DNA of 64,000 nt from Cunninghamia lanceolata. Lineage: Eukaryota > Streptophyta > Pinopsida > Cupressales > Cupressaceae. The stretch lies in NCBI GenBank assembly GCA_027924645.1, contig BSBN01000039.1, forward strand, positions 23,968,001 through 24,032,000, read 5' to 3'. Under the pieces are notes generated by a model. That model worked only from the letters and a program-made list of their open reading frames with translations. It made no database searches and had not been told where the DNA came from. How positions within the stretch are numbered: position 1 is the first letter of the stretch; each line of letters opens with the position of its first letter. This document shows positions 47,219-60,034 of the stretch, in pieces. The position numbers and the translations under genes were made by a program.

Positions 47219-47470
47219 TCTTCACATAGATTTCAATCACAAATACCCATTTAACAAGGATCAACAAAGATATACATAGACCAATGAAAACTCCAATTAT
47301 TCATTTTCATATCAACAAAACTCAAATCCAAAAGGGTAGATCTTACCAAGACAATTGGCAACCAAAATATGGTAGAAACCCTCACTTTCTCCAAGCCCTT
47401 TCCTCCATTTTTCCTCACCCATCCTTGCATTTTCTTTCCATCAAGAAATCTCCTCCCAAAAGAGGAAAAA
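47219..47470 (-). repeat. Element A LTR2, right segment
   Basis: TCTTCACATAGATTTCAATCAC continues the LTR exactly where 32371 broke off and parallels 24015-24267 of LTR1. It is cut at GAGGAAAAA by the TGTAATG edge of element B; LTR1 reads on uninterrupted at 24267. Confidence 0.9.
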
Positions 47471-48483
47471 TGTAATGCCCCCAGCATGTAACCCAAAGGA
47501 AAACTCAACTAACACAATACAAAGGCAGAGATTTTTTTTTTTTAAACAGAGTTAACTAATTTAACATAGTCTGATACAACAAGTTAACTACATCTCTAGG
47601 GATAACATGATTGCATTATAGAATTTAAGCCATAACCAACAACATTCATAACTCAATCAAAATATGATTACAATACACGATCTAACAATCGTTGTTTGTT
47701 CTAAATCCGAATGCACAAGATGGATACACTCACGTACAAGTAGTAATGTCTACCCAAAAAATCATAGTGAATAACCATAATAGAATCAACGAAATAATAG
47801 AAACAATTCACAAGATTACACTTAGTAAATTTCATATTACAAAACGGTGTATATCAATACTCATTAAATATGAAATGTAAGCTACCACTTTTCAATTAAA
47901 TTTATACACATTTATACACAGTTACCTATACTACCAGATAGTCATCTATTGCCTCCTCAGCTCCCGTATCCTGCATGTCAACAGATCTCAACTGCACATC
48001 TAATAAAACATTATTCCTTATTAATTACATAATTCAAGTTTTAATTACATCGATGGCAAGACTAAGGCCCTAAGGGGCCGACCTAGTGTCTCGGGGGCTC
48101 ATATTGGCCTTGCCTACGTACGCGTAGTGCAGAGACTTTGTAGTTCGGGACTCGCACTTTCAACCTCAAGATGGTTACACTTTGTAATAGAAACTATATA
48201 ATCTCAAGGACTTATAAGTAATACTACATATACATCATCCAATGATATGTTCTCAAAACCAAGGCATACTGATATAATAAATTATACGTTATATCATTAA
48301 TACAGGGCTTAACAGAAGGTACATCAATGCATAATACAAGTCTTAACAATCAATATGATAGCCATCTATCTTAACTAATTATATTCATAGCAATAATTTA
48401 CAAATTGATAACATTCTAAAATAAAGATTCACAATGTCATACAAATTATAAGGAATAGATAACCAATAGAATTCAAAATACCC

Positions 48484-48500
48484 TATATATATATATATAT
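48484..48500. repeat. TA microsatellite in the first element B LTR
   Basis: 17 bases of alternating TA. The same site is 31 bases in the second LTR (56117-56147) and 17 in the third (63782-63798), a marker that tells the copies apart. Confidence 0.95.
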
Positions 48501-49529
48501 TAAAACTTATTCACCATCTCAAGATAAGTTAGTTAATTACTCTTCCAAGTTGTTCCTTACACAACACCTTTCCTTGCTCAAATTTTAATCATCATTTAAC
48601 AATGCATAGAAAGATAATTCAATCATAATACCAGTAAGGTAAAGTAAATAATACATCCTACTTCTTCACAAGGAACCACTACTGACATGGTCATACTCAC
48701 ACGAAGATGGTCACAACAAAACACAAAGTTTAACTGCATAATGCTAAAAAAAAGAGACTCACGTAACACCAACACACCTCCAAGGGTAAGACAACCGGAC
48801 TAGAGGGACTCAAAGCTCAACATACACGCAAGTACAGTTTCAATGCAAATTTTATCATAAAGGCACTCATGACCCCAAACAAGGAAGGATGGGGCAAGGG
48901 AAATAATAAGCAACATCCAAAATCTAAAATACATACATAACCCCTTTCAAATAATGCTACCCTTTTTACTAAATTGCACCTAGAGAGAGAGAGAGAAAAC
49001 CCCAACTAATTGCATCACACTCATTAATACAATTTAAAATGTTACTACTCTTTTAAAAGGAGATGGCACAATAACAGAGGGACAGCATCATCAGATTGAG
49101 AAACCAAGGAAATATACCTTCATTTATTTTCTTTTGGACTTGACCATTCTAGGTAAATGATAGTGTTCCAATGTAGTAATTGACAGCTCAATCAGTTTTA
49201 AAAAAATATATACTTAAAAGAAATGAAACAATCCATTATATATATTTTTTTGTAAAGAAATGAGAGATATAAAGCTACTAAAATTAACCTTTAAATTTGA
49301 CAGTAGATCTTGCTTGCGGAGAAGAATTATATATATTTTTTTTGTAAAGAAATGAGAGATATAAAGCTAATAAAATTAACCTTTAAATTTGACAGTTATC
49401 TACCCATGGTGCCTTTAAAATATTATGATGTACATTAGTAAAGAAAATTAAATTAGAACAAAATACTTATACATAATCATAATCCTATATAAGTTCTGAC
49501 AGTTTGACCAAAATCTCTCCTTTCAAATG

Positions 49530-49760
49530 ATGCGGCCTTTTTAAAATTTTGATTGTATTTTACAGCAGCAAAAAAAATACTAAATCATTCCTTTCATATG
49601 GTATGACTTTTTTTTTTAAATTTTGATTGTATTTTACAGCAGCAATTTCGAAAGTCTATCCCTTCATACGATAGGATTTTTTTTTAAAATTTGATGGGAT
49701 TCTACAGCAGCAAATCAAAAATCCATCCTTTCATTTGGTATGGCCTTTCTAAAGTTTTGT
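49530..49760. repeat. Degenerate tandem repeat of about 70 bp in the element B LTR
   Basis: Three to four imperfect units, each with a poly-T run, TTTTGATTGTATTTTACAGC and CCTTTCAT..G. The same block occurs in the second LTR near 57175-57400. Confidence 0.8.
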
Positions 49761-52387
49761 TTGAACCAACAACAATACCTAAATACAGCTATTCAAACAC
49801 TACAGTACTTAAAAAAAATCTTGATTGTATTATACAGTGCAGCAATTCCTAAATACAACCATACAATTGTCATTGACCTATAGTAACCTTTTTTTTTCTT
49901 TTGCTGCATTAGATACCCTCCTAATCAAATGATCTCCCCAAATGGGTCAGGGAAATACATAGATTTAAAAACAAGAGAATAAATAAATTTAACATACTAT
50001 CAAAGAACAAGGAAGAAAATAATAGAAGATCAGATTGAAAACTAGTTGAATATCATTCTTTCCAGCAAATCAGATCAAGTTTAAATGATAGAAAATCTGA
50101 GACTTCTCTGGCAAGTCCAGTGTTTTTGTGACAATGATGGGATCTCTACGGTGGAGGAGACTACAGGGGAGAGTGTCCAGTTGTGGCTTGCTGCTAAGTT
50201 GTGCCACGAAAAAACAAAGATTAAGATTTGATTTAGTTTTTATATATATATTTACTACATTTTGTTACCCCCATTTAATTCTCTGCAGCTCATGTTATTT
50301 TCTGCAGTCAACAAAAAAAGAATATACAAGTTGCTTTGATTCCTATCTGTTTTCTCCATGCCTCTAAACCAGAACGCTCCCTTCTTAATGGTGTAGACTA
50401 CCACAATAATTTATTTCGTGGACAACAAAAGGGCATCTATCTATTTCCTCCATACGCCCAGTAAATGGATCCCCTCACTGCTATGTCTTTTTTTTTTTCC
50501 TTTTGAAAGGTTTATTTTCTAAACTATCTCTGTGAAAAATCTACCAATTCTAAATGGAAACCTACAATGTTAACTACCAAGAAGAATACCTTTCCTCTTT
50601 CCCCTGCCACTCAAGGGAACTGCTTCGAAGCACACCCAAACGATGCCTCCTCCTTCCCTGCAAGTCGACCCTCCTCCCAGTCCTCTCGTCTCTTTCCTTT
50701 TTTCCCCGCTTTTTTGTGAAACCCCCCCTTTTTTTTTTTCCCCAAAACACGGATACCCTAACTCTTAAAAGAAATAAAAATTAAAGTAAAAAAAATGTTT
50801 ATAATCATCTTCCTCCATAAACAAAACTCTCAAAAGGAAAACGGCATAAAAATGAACCCGTGCCCAAAGTGTGGTGGGAAACTCCTCCATCAGCTTCTAG
50901 CCCGATTTTTTTTTTTAACATAATTTATATATACATATCCCTACTAACATACCTAATCTCTAGCCCCTATTCAATTCTTGGTGCACAGATAAATATATTC
51001 ATAAATAAAATTCAAAAAGAATGCAATGGAAGAGAGGATAATTTTTTTAGGACCAAATGTCCAAAACTTATAAAAGATTATGATTATATAATATGGAAAG
51101 TGGAATTTAGAAGCCCATGCAGTGATTCCACTATGATAAGTGGAATTCCAGAACACATGTAAACTTACTAACTTGGGCTGAGAAGAGGAAAACTCATGCA
51201 TTATGTTTAAATATGGTTTTTTCACACCATTTAAATATACATACACTCTATTTCACAATTAAAGAAAATTCGTAATATAAGTATCCTAAATCCACAAGGA
51301 CCACAATACAAAAAAGGAGTATTTTAGAAGAAATGTCAAAAAAAATTTATATAGGATAGTGACTATCATAATATGGTTTTGTTTATATAATTTGCTCATA
51401 ATAAGACATGTCGGAGTATTATAAAAAAAAGGGACCCTTGAGAAGATAATTGTCTAAAATAAATTATTAGTCAAGCAAGGTTAACTATCAAATGTAGCTC
51501 GATATACATCAGAGCATTAACAAAATTCCTTACGAAATAAAATCTTCTAAAGTGAACACTACAAGAGGGTTTTACGAAACGAATATAAGCTTAAACAACC
51601 TTGTTCCTAAACAATTTTATATAAAATCTAGCCAGAAGAAGGGCTACAATATGCAAGGTACTTTTATTAGAAAATGGCTTGCTAGAATACATATCTATTC
51701 TCTAATATAAACAATTGATTAATATTTTCATGCAAGACCTAATACTCCAAACTACGATAAAGATATCCTTTCATTAACAACAAGATACATTCCTATTAAA
51801 GTAGTTGAACTAACTCAACTTCACAACTCAATCATGAAAAGTAAAAGCAACACACGGAAGCACCCATAAAGGAAGCCAAGGGAGCCAAGAAGACTTTAAG
51901 CTAACTGACTCCAGCCAAGACTCAACACTTCACAGTTTACATACAACCTAGGGTCTCTAAATTCGAAAATGATTTCGGTTTGAAGCCAATGGAAAAGCAT
52001 AGGAATTAATATTCTATTCGTAAATCGAATAGGTTGGGTTAAGCGATTGGCATACCGCATGGCCACAGGGTAAACATTTAGACACAGGGATAGGTGAGAT
52101 GGGGTGAACCAGTAGTTAAGTGATTCCATGTCTCCTCCTCCACATCCACCCATTAGTCAAACACCTGCATACACACATCCTGCACACTCAATTCAAACAT
52201 CAAATCCAATAATGCAGATCATAGCAGAAGCAACATATAATGGCCAGTGAGTATATAAAACCTAGCAAGGTACACATCCCTCTAGTAACTATATTATAGC
52301 ATGATTAAATCCTTTTTTTTTTGTTAGTTTAATCTAGAACCATAAAATGAATTGGTACATACCAGTGAGACAAGGGCAGGCCTTACA

Positions 52388-55114
52388 TACTCCCCCCCTA
52401 GGAAATGACTTACTCGTGGAAGTCATCAAGAGGAGGATAGAAACATTTTCCTGAACTTCTTGCACCAAACAAGGTAAGTACGGAAGATCACATATGCAAT
52501 AAAGAACTCTTCACCAGAACATAAAGCATGGTAACTAAATGTTATGAAGGCATAATTCTCTTCACAAAACACCTTCTATGGATCAAAACTCAGCACATTG
52601 AACCTGAAGACCATTAATCATTTTCACACATGCATAGAGGAATTCATACATCCAACAATAGGTTTGTAGAGAAAACATCATTCATAAGCAAATACATCAA
52701 TGCAGAGCTTATACTAAACACACATCTTCATTCATCCACATTACCGGAATTGACTTCACAAGGCTAACATAAAGGCTTAGGGGAAAGTCATAGTCTCCTC
52801 ATAGAATCCAAGTAACCAATAACCAATGCCAAGTAGCCAAAGATCCAAGAACCAGGTGGAATGATGGTCTTAGGACCACGCGCCTGGGGGCCTCACCATA
52901 CATTCCCACAATGGCCTACCTCTTGTTTGTATAATGGGTTTAGCCTCCAAGAGATAACCAACATAAGAACAAGATCACTAGGAAGGTAAGTGGATAATGA
53001 CCAGCCCATACTAGTCCACACCTACCCCCATCCTCAAAAGTTTCCCATGTCTGCTTCCTTATATACACTCCACGAGAGGTCACTCCATCGACATGGTGAG
53101 AAGAACATCACAACACTAGACCAGTGCTAGAAAATAGAAAGAACCTAGCTTAGCCACACAAATATCCTGAAAAGCCAAGAGGAAAAGTCTCCAAAACCCA
53201 AATTAGAATAAATAAATAAATGAGTAAATGCGCGCAATCTCAACATTAAAACAACGTAACCATGGGAGTTACGCGAAAAAGAAAAGGTCAAATATTGTGG
53301 CTAAGCTACTTTCAGACAAAAAAACAACATGACTGGTCCACACAAAGCAAGATACAAAAAGGTCACCAAACAACTAAAAGAGATGATCGCAATCCAAGAA
53401 AGTGCACATTACATCACTATGTGACTAACATTAAGTCACCAATAAGGAAGGAGGGAAACACGGTCACTACATATGTTATGCCAACACAACCAATGCAATA
53501 ACATCATGTAGGTAAATGCGCCTTCACGTACTCTTACATGGAATCGTGCCCCTCTCAAAGGTAGCACGTTAGTAGAAAATAACATCATGTCCTTCTCAAA
53601 GGTACACGTAATCATAATGTAATGTCACTAGGATGCCATGCATCCAATAAGATACCAAAGTAAGATTATGTCTGCACCAAGTAACATGGCCTCGAGCAAT
53701 TCATATGCCCATACCAAACCATAATCAAGATCCCAAGTCAAATGTCAAGTAGAATCATCAGGGAATATAACATGATAGGATAGCACGATGGGCCTCTCAA
53801 AGGTCCATTCACTAAGGAGAAGTAGGGGGTACTCTAGCATAGGAAGGTATGGCTGGTTGGGTAATCCCAAACCAATGCCACAACATGTCACCATACCTTC
53901 CTAAGTTCTTCCCCTCCTCTACTTAACTCCACACATGGAAGGTCTCCAACTCCAAGGTTGGACCTTACAGGGTGTACAAACAAGCAGCCACACAAGCATG
54001 ACTCCACCATACTTGTAGTAATACACTCAACCCATAGTTGGATACCCAGTATCTCAAGCTCATGAGTACACTAAGCATGTACGGGATAATCACCACACAT
54101 AGAAAATATGCTCATAACAAGTATTCACATCCACAAGGTATCACTTAACACAGGTTTTCCTCTATTGTTCATTACCTAGTGAAGAACAACTTTCATACAC
54201 AAGGTCGCATAATTATTTACCATAAGGATATTTAAGGAATCCACAAAACCTCATTTAAAATTAACCTTTATGAGGCCTAAAAGAATCCAAGTAAAAGTTT
54301 AAGTCCTTACTTTAGTATTTAACCCAAAGATGTCCAACCATTATCTCCACATAAGCATGTGCAACTTGATACCGAATTCACATAAGAACAAGGTTATAAA
54401 ACGCAATTTTCCCATTATGGAAGTGCTTTACAAAAAAAATAGTCACCAAACACACAATGCACCCATGTATCTTTTCGAGAACATTTATTAGCAATTACCA
54501 CGCACAAGACTCATTTTTTTTTACCTCTATCTTTCTTACTATTTCACCATTAATACAAGGCATATAAGGAAATCACACTCACAATGATATGAACTCATAA
54601 TGTCAAGGTAAGATTCATCTCATGCAATCCTTTCCAGTTATCAATCTAATGGAGACAATGCAAACTTCCAAAGATAACAAGGGTTAAGAATTCAATAAGT
54701 ATGCCATTCAACATCATGATAAACATATGCCAAGTTCATAAGGCAAGAATAAACCAAAGAGGGATTAAGATGCCACTTCTCTCCACAAAATTACACAAGG
54801 CTGAGGTAGAGTCCAACAAAACCCTCACCACCTAGACCAAACCACTCGAGAGGACAGTCAACCAGGAGGAACACAACTACCACAAAACAATAGCGGAAGA
54901 CTTCGATAATCGTGTGACAAGGCCATCACGATGAGAAACAAGAGGATGGATATTCTTCCAAGGTGAAGGTTAGTTGACAAACCACAACCTCGCTCTCTCA
55001 TGGCTAGACGAAGTAGGACCAAGGTCAACCCTTACACAACCCACTCCATGACGGCCTAGACATCATGCAAACCCCGGAGCTCCCAATGTTGAAACCTGGG
55101 CGATCTGATACCTA
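52388..55114 (-). other. Element B internal region, first copy (noncoding)
   Basis: 2,727 bp between two LTRs. It starts with the minus-strand polypurine tract (plus strand TACTCCCCCCCTAGG, 52388-52402) and ends at the primer site. No protein domain in any frame; the longest open frame (53262-53501) is Lys/Gln-rich and unsupported. It shares the blocks listed under the element A internal region. Confidence 0.8.
55101..55112 (-). other. Primer binding site of element B, first unit
   Basis: Minus strand GGTATCAGATCG, two bases inside the LTR edge at 55115. It matches the tRNA-Met-type site GGTATCAGAGC apart from one base. Confidence 0.8.
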
Positions 55115-56111
55115 TGTAATGCCCCCAGCATGTAACCCAAAGGAAAAGTCAACTAACACAATACAAAGGCAGAGATTTTTTTTTTTAAACAGAGTTAACT
55201 AATTTAACATAGTCTGATACAACAAGTTAACTACATCTCTAGGGATAACATGATTGCATTACAGAATTTAAGCCATAACCAACAACATTCATAACTCAAT
55301 CAAAATATGATTACAATACATGATCTAACAATCATTGTTTGTTCTAAATCTGAATGCACAAGATGGATACACTCACGCACAAGTAGTAATGTCTACCCCA
55401 AAAATCATAGTGAATAACCATAATAGAATCAACGAAATAATAGAAACAATTTACAAGATTACACTTAGTAAATTTCATATTACAAAACGGTGTATATCAA
55501 TACTCATTAAATATGAAATGTAAGCTACCACTTTTCAATTAAATTTATACACAGTTACCTATACTACCAGATAGTCATCTATTGCCTCCTCAACTCCCGT
55601 ATCCTGCATGTCAACAGATCTCAACTGCACATCTAATAAAACATTAGTCCTTATTAATTACATAATTCAAGTTTTAATTACATCGATGGCAAGACTAAGG
55701 CCCTAAGGGGCCGACCTAGTGTCTCAGGGGCTCATATTGGCCTTGCCTACGTACGCGTAGCGCAGAGACTTCGTAGTTCGGGACTCGCACTTTCAACCTC
55801 AAGATGGTTACACTTTGTAATAGAAACTATATAATCTCAAGGACTTATAAGTAATACTACATATACATCATCCAATGATATGTTCTCAAAACCAAGGCAT
55901 ACTGATATAATAAATTATACGTTATATCATTAATACATGGCTTAACAGAATGTACATCAACGCAGAATACAAGTCTTAACAATCAATATGATAGCCATCT
56001 ATCTTAACTAATTATATTCATAGCAATAATTTACAAATTGATAACATTCTAAAATAAAGATTCACAATGTCACACAAATTATAAGGAATAGATAACCAAT
56101 AGAATTCAAAA

Positions 56112-56152
<41 letters not shown>

Positions 56153-59100
56153 CTTATTCACCATCTCAAGATAAGTTAGTTAATTACTCTTCCAAGTTGT
56201 TCCTTACACGACACCTTTCCTTGCTCAAATTTTAATCATCATTTAACAATGCATAGAAAGATAATTCAATCATAATACCAGTAAGGTAAAGTAAATAATA
56301 CATCCTACTTCTTCACAAGGAACCACTACTGACATGGTCATACTCACACGAAGATGGTCACAACAAAACACAAGGTTTAACTGCATAATGCTAAAAAAAA
56401 GAGACTCACGTAACACCAACACACCTCCAAGGGTAAGACAACCGGACTAGAGGGACTCAAAGCTCAACATACACGCAAGTACAGTTTCAATGCAAATTTT
56501 ATCATAAAGGCACTCATGACCCCAAACAAGGAAGGATGGGGCAAGGGAAATAATAAGCAACATCCAAAATCTAAAATACATAAATAACCCCTTTCAAATA
56601 ATGCTACCCTTTTTACTAAATTGCACCTAGAGAGAGAGATAGAGAACCACAACTAATTGCATCACACTCATTAATACAATTTAAAATGTTACTACTCTTT
56701 TAAAAGGAGATGGCACAATAACAGAGGGACAGCATCATCAGATTGAGAAACCAAGGAAATATACCTTCATTTATTTTCTTTTGGACTTGACCATTCTAGG
56801 TAAATGATAGTGTTCCAATGTAGTAATTGACACCTCAATCAGTTTTAAAAAAATATAAACTTAAAAGAAATGAAACAATCCATTATATATTTTTTTTTGT
56901 AAAGAAATGAGAGATATAAAGCTACTAAAATTAACCTTTAAATTTGACAGTAGATCTTGCTTGCGGAGAAGAATTATATTTTTTTTTTTGTAAAGAAATG
57001 AGAGATATAAAGCTACTAAAATTAACCTTTAAATTTGAAAGTTATCTACCCATGGTGCCTTTAAAATATTATGATGTACATTAGTAAAGAAAATTAAATT
57101 AGAACAAAATACTTATACATAATCATAATCCTATATAAGTTCTGACAGTTTGACCAAAATCTCTCCTTTCAAATGATGCGGCCTTTTTAAAATTTTGATT
57201 GTATTTTACAGCAGCAAAAAAAATACTAAATCATTCCTTTCATATGGTACGACTTTTTTTTTTTAAATTTTGATTGTATTTTACAGCAGCAATTTTGAAA
57301 GTCTATCCCTTCATATGATAGGATTTTTTTTTTAAATTTGATGGGATTCTACAGTAGCAAATCAAAAATCCATCCTTTCATTTGGTATGGCCTTTCTAAA
57401 GTTTTGTTTGAACCAACAACAATACCTAAATACAGCTATTCAAACACTACAGTACTTAAAAATAATCTTGATTGTATTATACAGTGCAGCGATTCCTAAA
57501 TACAGCCATACAATTGTCATTGACCTATAGTAACCTTTTTTTCTCTTTTGCTGCATTAGATACCCTCCTAATCAAATGATCTCCCCAAATGGGTCAGGGA
57601 AATACATAGATTTAAAAACAAGAGAATAAATAAATTTAACATACTATCAAAGAACAAGGAAGAAAATAATAGAAGATCAGATTGAAAACTAGTTGAATAT
57701 CATTCTTTCCAGCAAATCAAATCAAGTTTAAATGACAGAAAATCTAAGACTTCTCTGGCAAGTCCAGTGTTTTTGTGACAATGATGGGATCTCTACGGCG
57801 GAGGAGACTACAGGGGAGAGTGTCCAGTTGTGGCTTGCTGCTAAGTTGTGCCACTAAAAAACAAAGATTAAGATTTGATTTAGTTTTTATATATATATTT
57901 GCTACATTTTGTTACCCCCATTTAATTCTCTGCAGCTCATGTTATTTTCTGCAGTCAACAAAAAAAGAATATACAAGTTGCTTTGAGTCCTATCTGTTTT
58001 CTCCATGCCTCTAAACCATAACGCTCCCTTCTTAATGGTGCAGACTACCACAATAGCTTATTTTGTGGACAACAAAAGGGCATCTATCTATTTCCTCCAT
58101 ACGCCCAGTAAATGGATCCCCTCACTGCTACGTCTTTTTTTTTTTTCCTTTTGAAAGGTTTATTTTCTAAACTATCTCTGTGAAAAATCTACCAATTCTA
58201 AATGGAAACCTACAATGTTAACTACCAAGAAGAATACCTTTCCTCTTTCCCCTGCCACTCAAGGGAACTACTTCGAAGCACACCCAAACGATGCCTCCTC
58301 CTTCCCTGCAAGTCGACCCTCCTCCCAGTCCTCTCGTCTCTTTCCTTTTTTCCCCGCTTTTTTGTGAAACCCCCCTTTTTTTTTCCCCCAAAACACGGAT
58401 ACCCTAACTCTTAAAAGAAATAAAAATTAAAGTAAAAAAAAATGTTTATAATCATCTTCCTCCATAAACAAAACTCTCAAAAGGAAAACGGCATAAAAAT
58501 GAACCCGTGCCCAAAGTGTGGTGGGAAACTCCTCCATCGGCTTCCAGCCCGATTTTTTTTTTTTAACATAATTTATATATACATATCCCTACTAACATAC
58601 CTAATCTCTAGCCCCTATTCAATTCTTGGTGCACAGATAAATATATTCATAAATAAAATTCAAAAAGAACGCAATGGAAGAGAGGATAATTTTTTTAGGA
58701 CCAAATGTCCAAAACTTATAAAAGATTATGATTATATAATATGGAAAGTGGAATTTAGAAGCCCATGCAGTGATTCCACTATGATAAGTGGAATTCCAGA
58801 ACACATGTAAACTTACTAACTTGGGCTGAGAAGAAGAAAACTCATGCATTATGTTTAAATATGGTTTTTTCACACCATTTAAATATACATACACTCTATT
58901 TCACAATTAAAGAAAATTCGTAATATAAGTATCCTAAATCCACAAGGGCCACAATACAGAAAAGGAGTATTTTAGAAGAAATGTCAAAAAAAATTTATAT
59001 AGGATAGTGACTATCATAATATGGTTTTGTTTATATAATTTGCTCATAATAAGACATGTCGGAGTATTATAAAAAAAAGGGACCCTTGAGAAGATAATTG

Positions 59101-60034
59101 TCTAAAATAAATTATTAGTCAAGCAAGGTTAACTATCAAATGTAGCTCGATATACATCAGAGCATTAACAAAATTCCTTACGAAATAAAATCTTCTAAAG
59201 TGAACACTACAAGAGGGTTTTACGAAACGAATATAAGCTTAAACAACCTTGTTCCTAAACAATTTTATTTAAAATCTAGCCAGAAGAAGGGCTACAATAC
59301 GCAAGGTACTTTTATTAGAAAATGGCTTGCTAGAATACATATCTATTCTCTAATATAAACAATTGATTAATATTTTCATGCAAGACCTAATACTCCAAAC
59401 TACGATAAAGATATCCTTTCATTAACAACAAGATGCATTCCTATTAAAGTAGTTGAACTAACTCAACTTCACAACTCAATCATGAAAAGTAAAAGCAACA
59501 CACGGAAGCACCCATAAAGGAAGCCAAAGGAGCCAAGAAGACTTTAAGCTAACTGACTCCAGCCAAGACTCAACACTTCACAGTTTACATACAACCTAGG
59601 GTCTCTAAATTTGAAAATGATTTCGGTTTGAAGCCAATGGAAAAGCATAGGAATTAATATTCTATTCGTAAATCGAATAGGTTGGGTTAAGCGATTGGCA
59701 TACCGCATGGCCACAGGGTAAACATTTAGACACAGGGATAGGTGAGATGGGGTGAACCAGTAGTTAAGTGATTCCATGTCTCCTCCTCCACATCCACCCA
59801 TTAGTCAAACACCTGCATACACACATCCTGCACACTCAATTCAAACATCAAATCCAATAATGCAGATCATAGCAGAAGCAACATATAATGGCCAGTGAGT
59901 ATATGAAACCTAGCAAGGTACACATCCCTCTAGTAACTATATTATAGCATGATTAAATCCTTTTTTTTTGTTAGTTTAATCTAGAACCATAAAATGAATT
60001 GGTACATACCAATGAGACAAGGGCAGGCCTTACA
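55115..60034 (-). repeat. Element B LTR, second copy
   Basis: 4,920 bp, TGTAATGCC...GGCCTTACA, nearly identical to the first copy. It acts as the boundary of both internal regions. The TA run at 56117-56147 is longer than in the other copies. Confidence 0.88.

Larger units (their letters stand above)
11291..47470 (-). mobile_element. Element A: LARD-like LTR retrotransposon, minus strand, host of the nested insertions
   Basis: Two LTR copies (11291-25309 and 29972-47470, both interrupted) flank a noncoding internal region of about 4.7 kb. Orientation is minus: a tRNA-Met-type primer site lies next to the LTR at 29957-29969 and a polypurine tract next to the other LTR at 25310. LTR1 is about 3.7 kb once the gypsy insertion is subtracted. 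Long LTRs with a noncoding centre are the definition of LARDs, which depend on proteins of other elements. The second LTR is cut by element B at 47471 and its end lies outside the window, so the outer target duplication cannot be checked. Confidence 0.8.
47471..52387 (-). repeat. Element B LTR, first copy
   Basis: 4,917 bp, TGTAATGCC...GGCCTTACA, ends inverted (TGTAA/TTACA). No gene. It contains a TA microsatellite at 48484, a duplicated block around GTAAAGAAATGAGAGATATAAAGC (49250-49400), and a degenerate repeat with TTTTGATTGTATTTTACAGC (49530-49760). Small open frames recur in the other copies only because the copies are young. Confidence 0.88.

Noticed and set aside
51896..52153. 85-codon minus-strand frame preserved in two element B LTRs (also 59544-59801), and similar 62-, 79- and 91-codon frames
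   Set aside because: The whole LTR is 98-99% alike by eye, so open frames are preserved without selection; no domain is recognisable.
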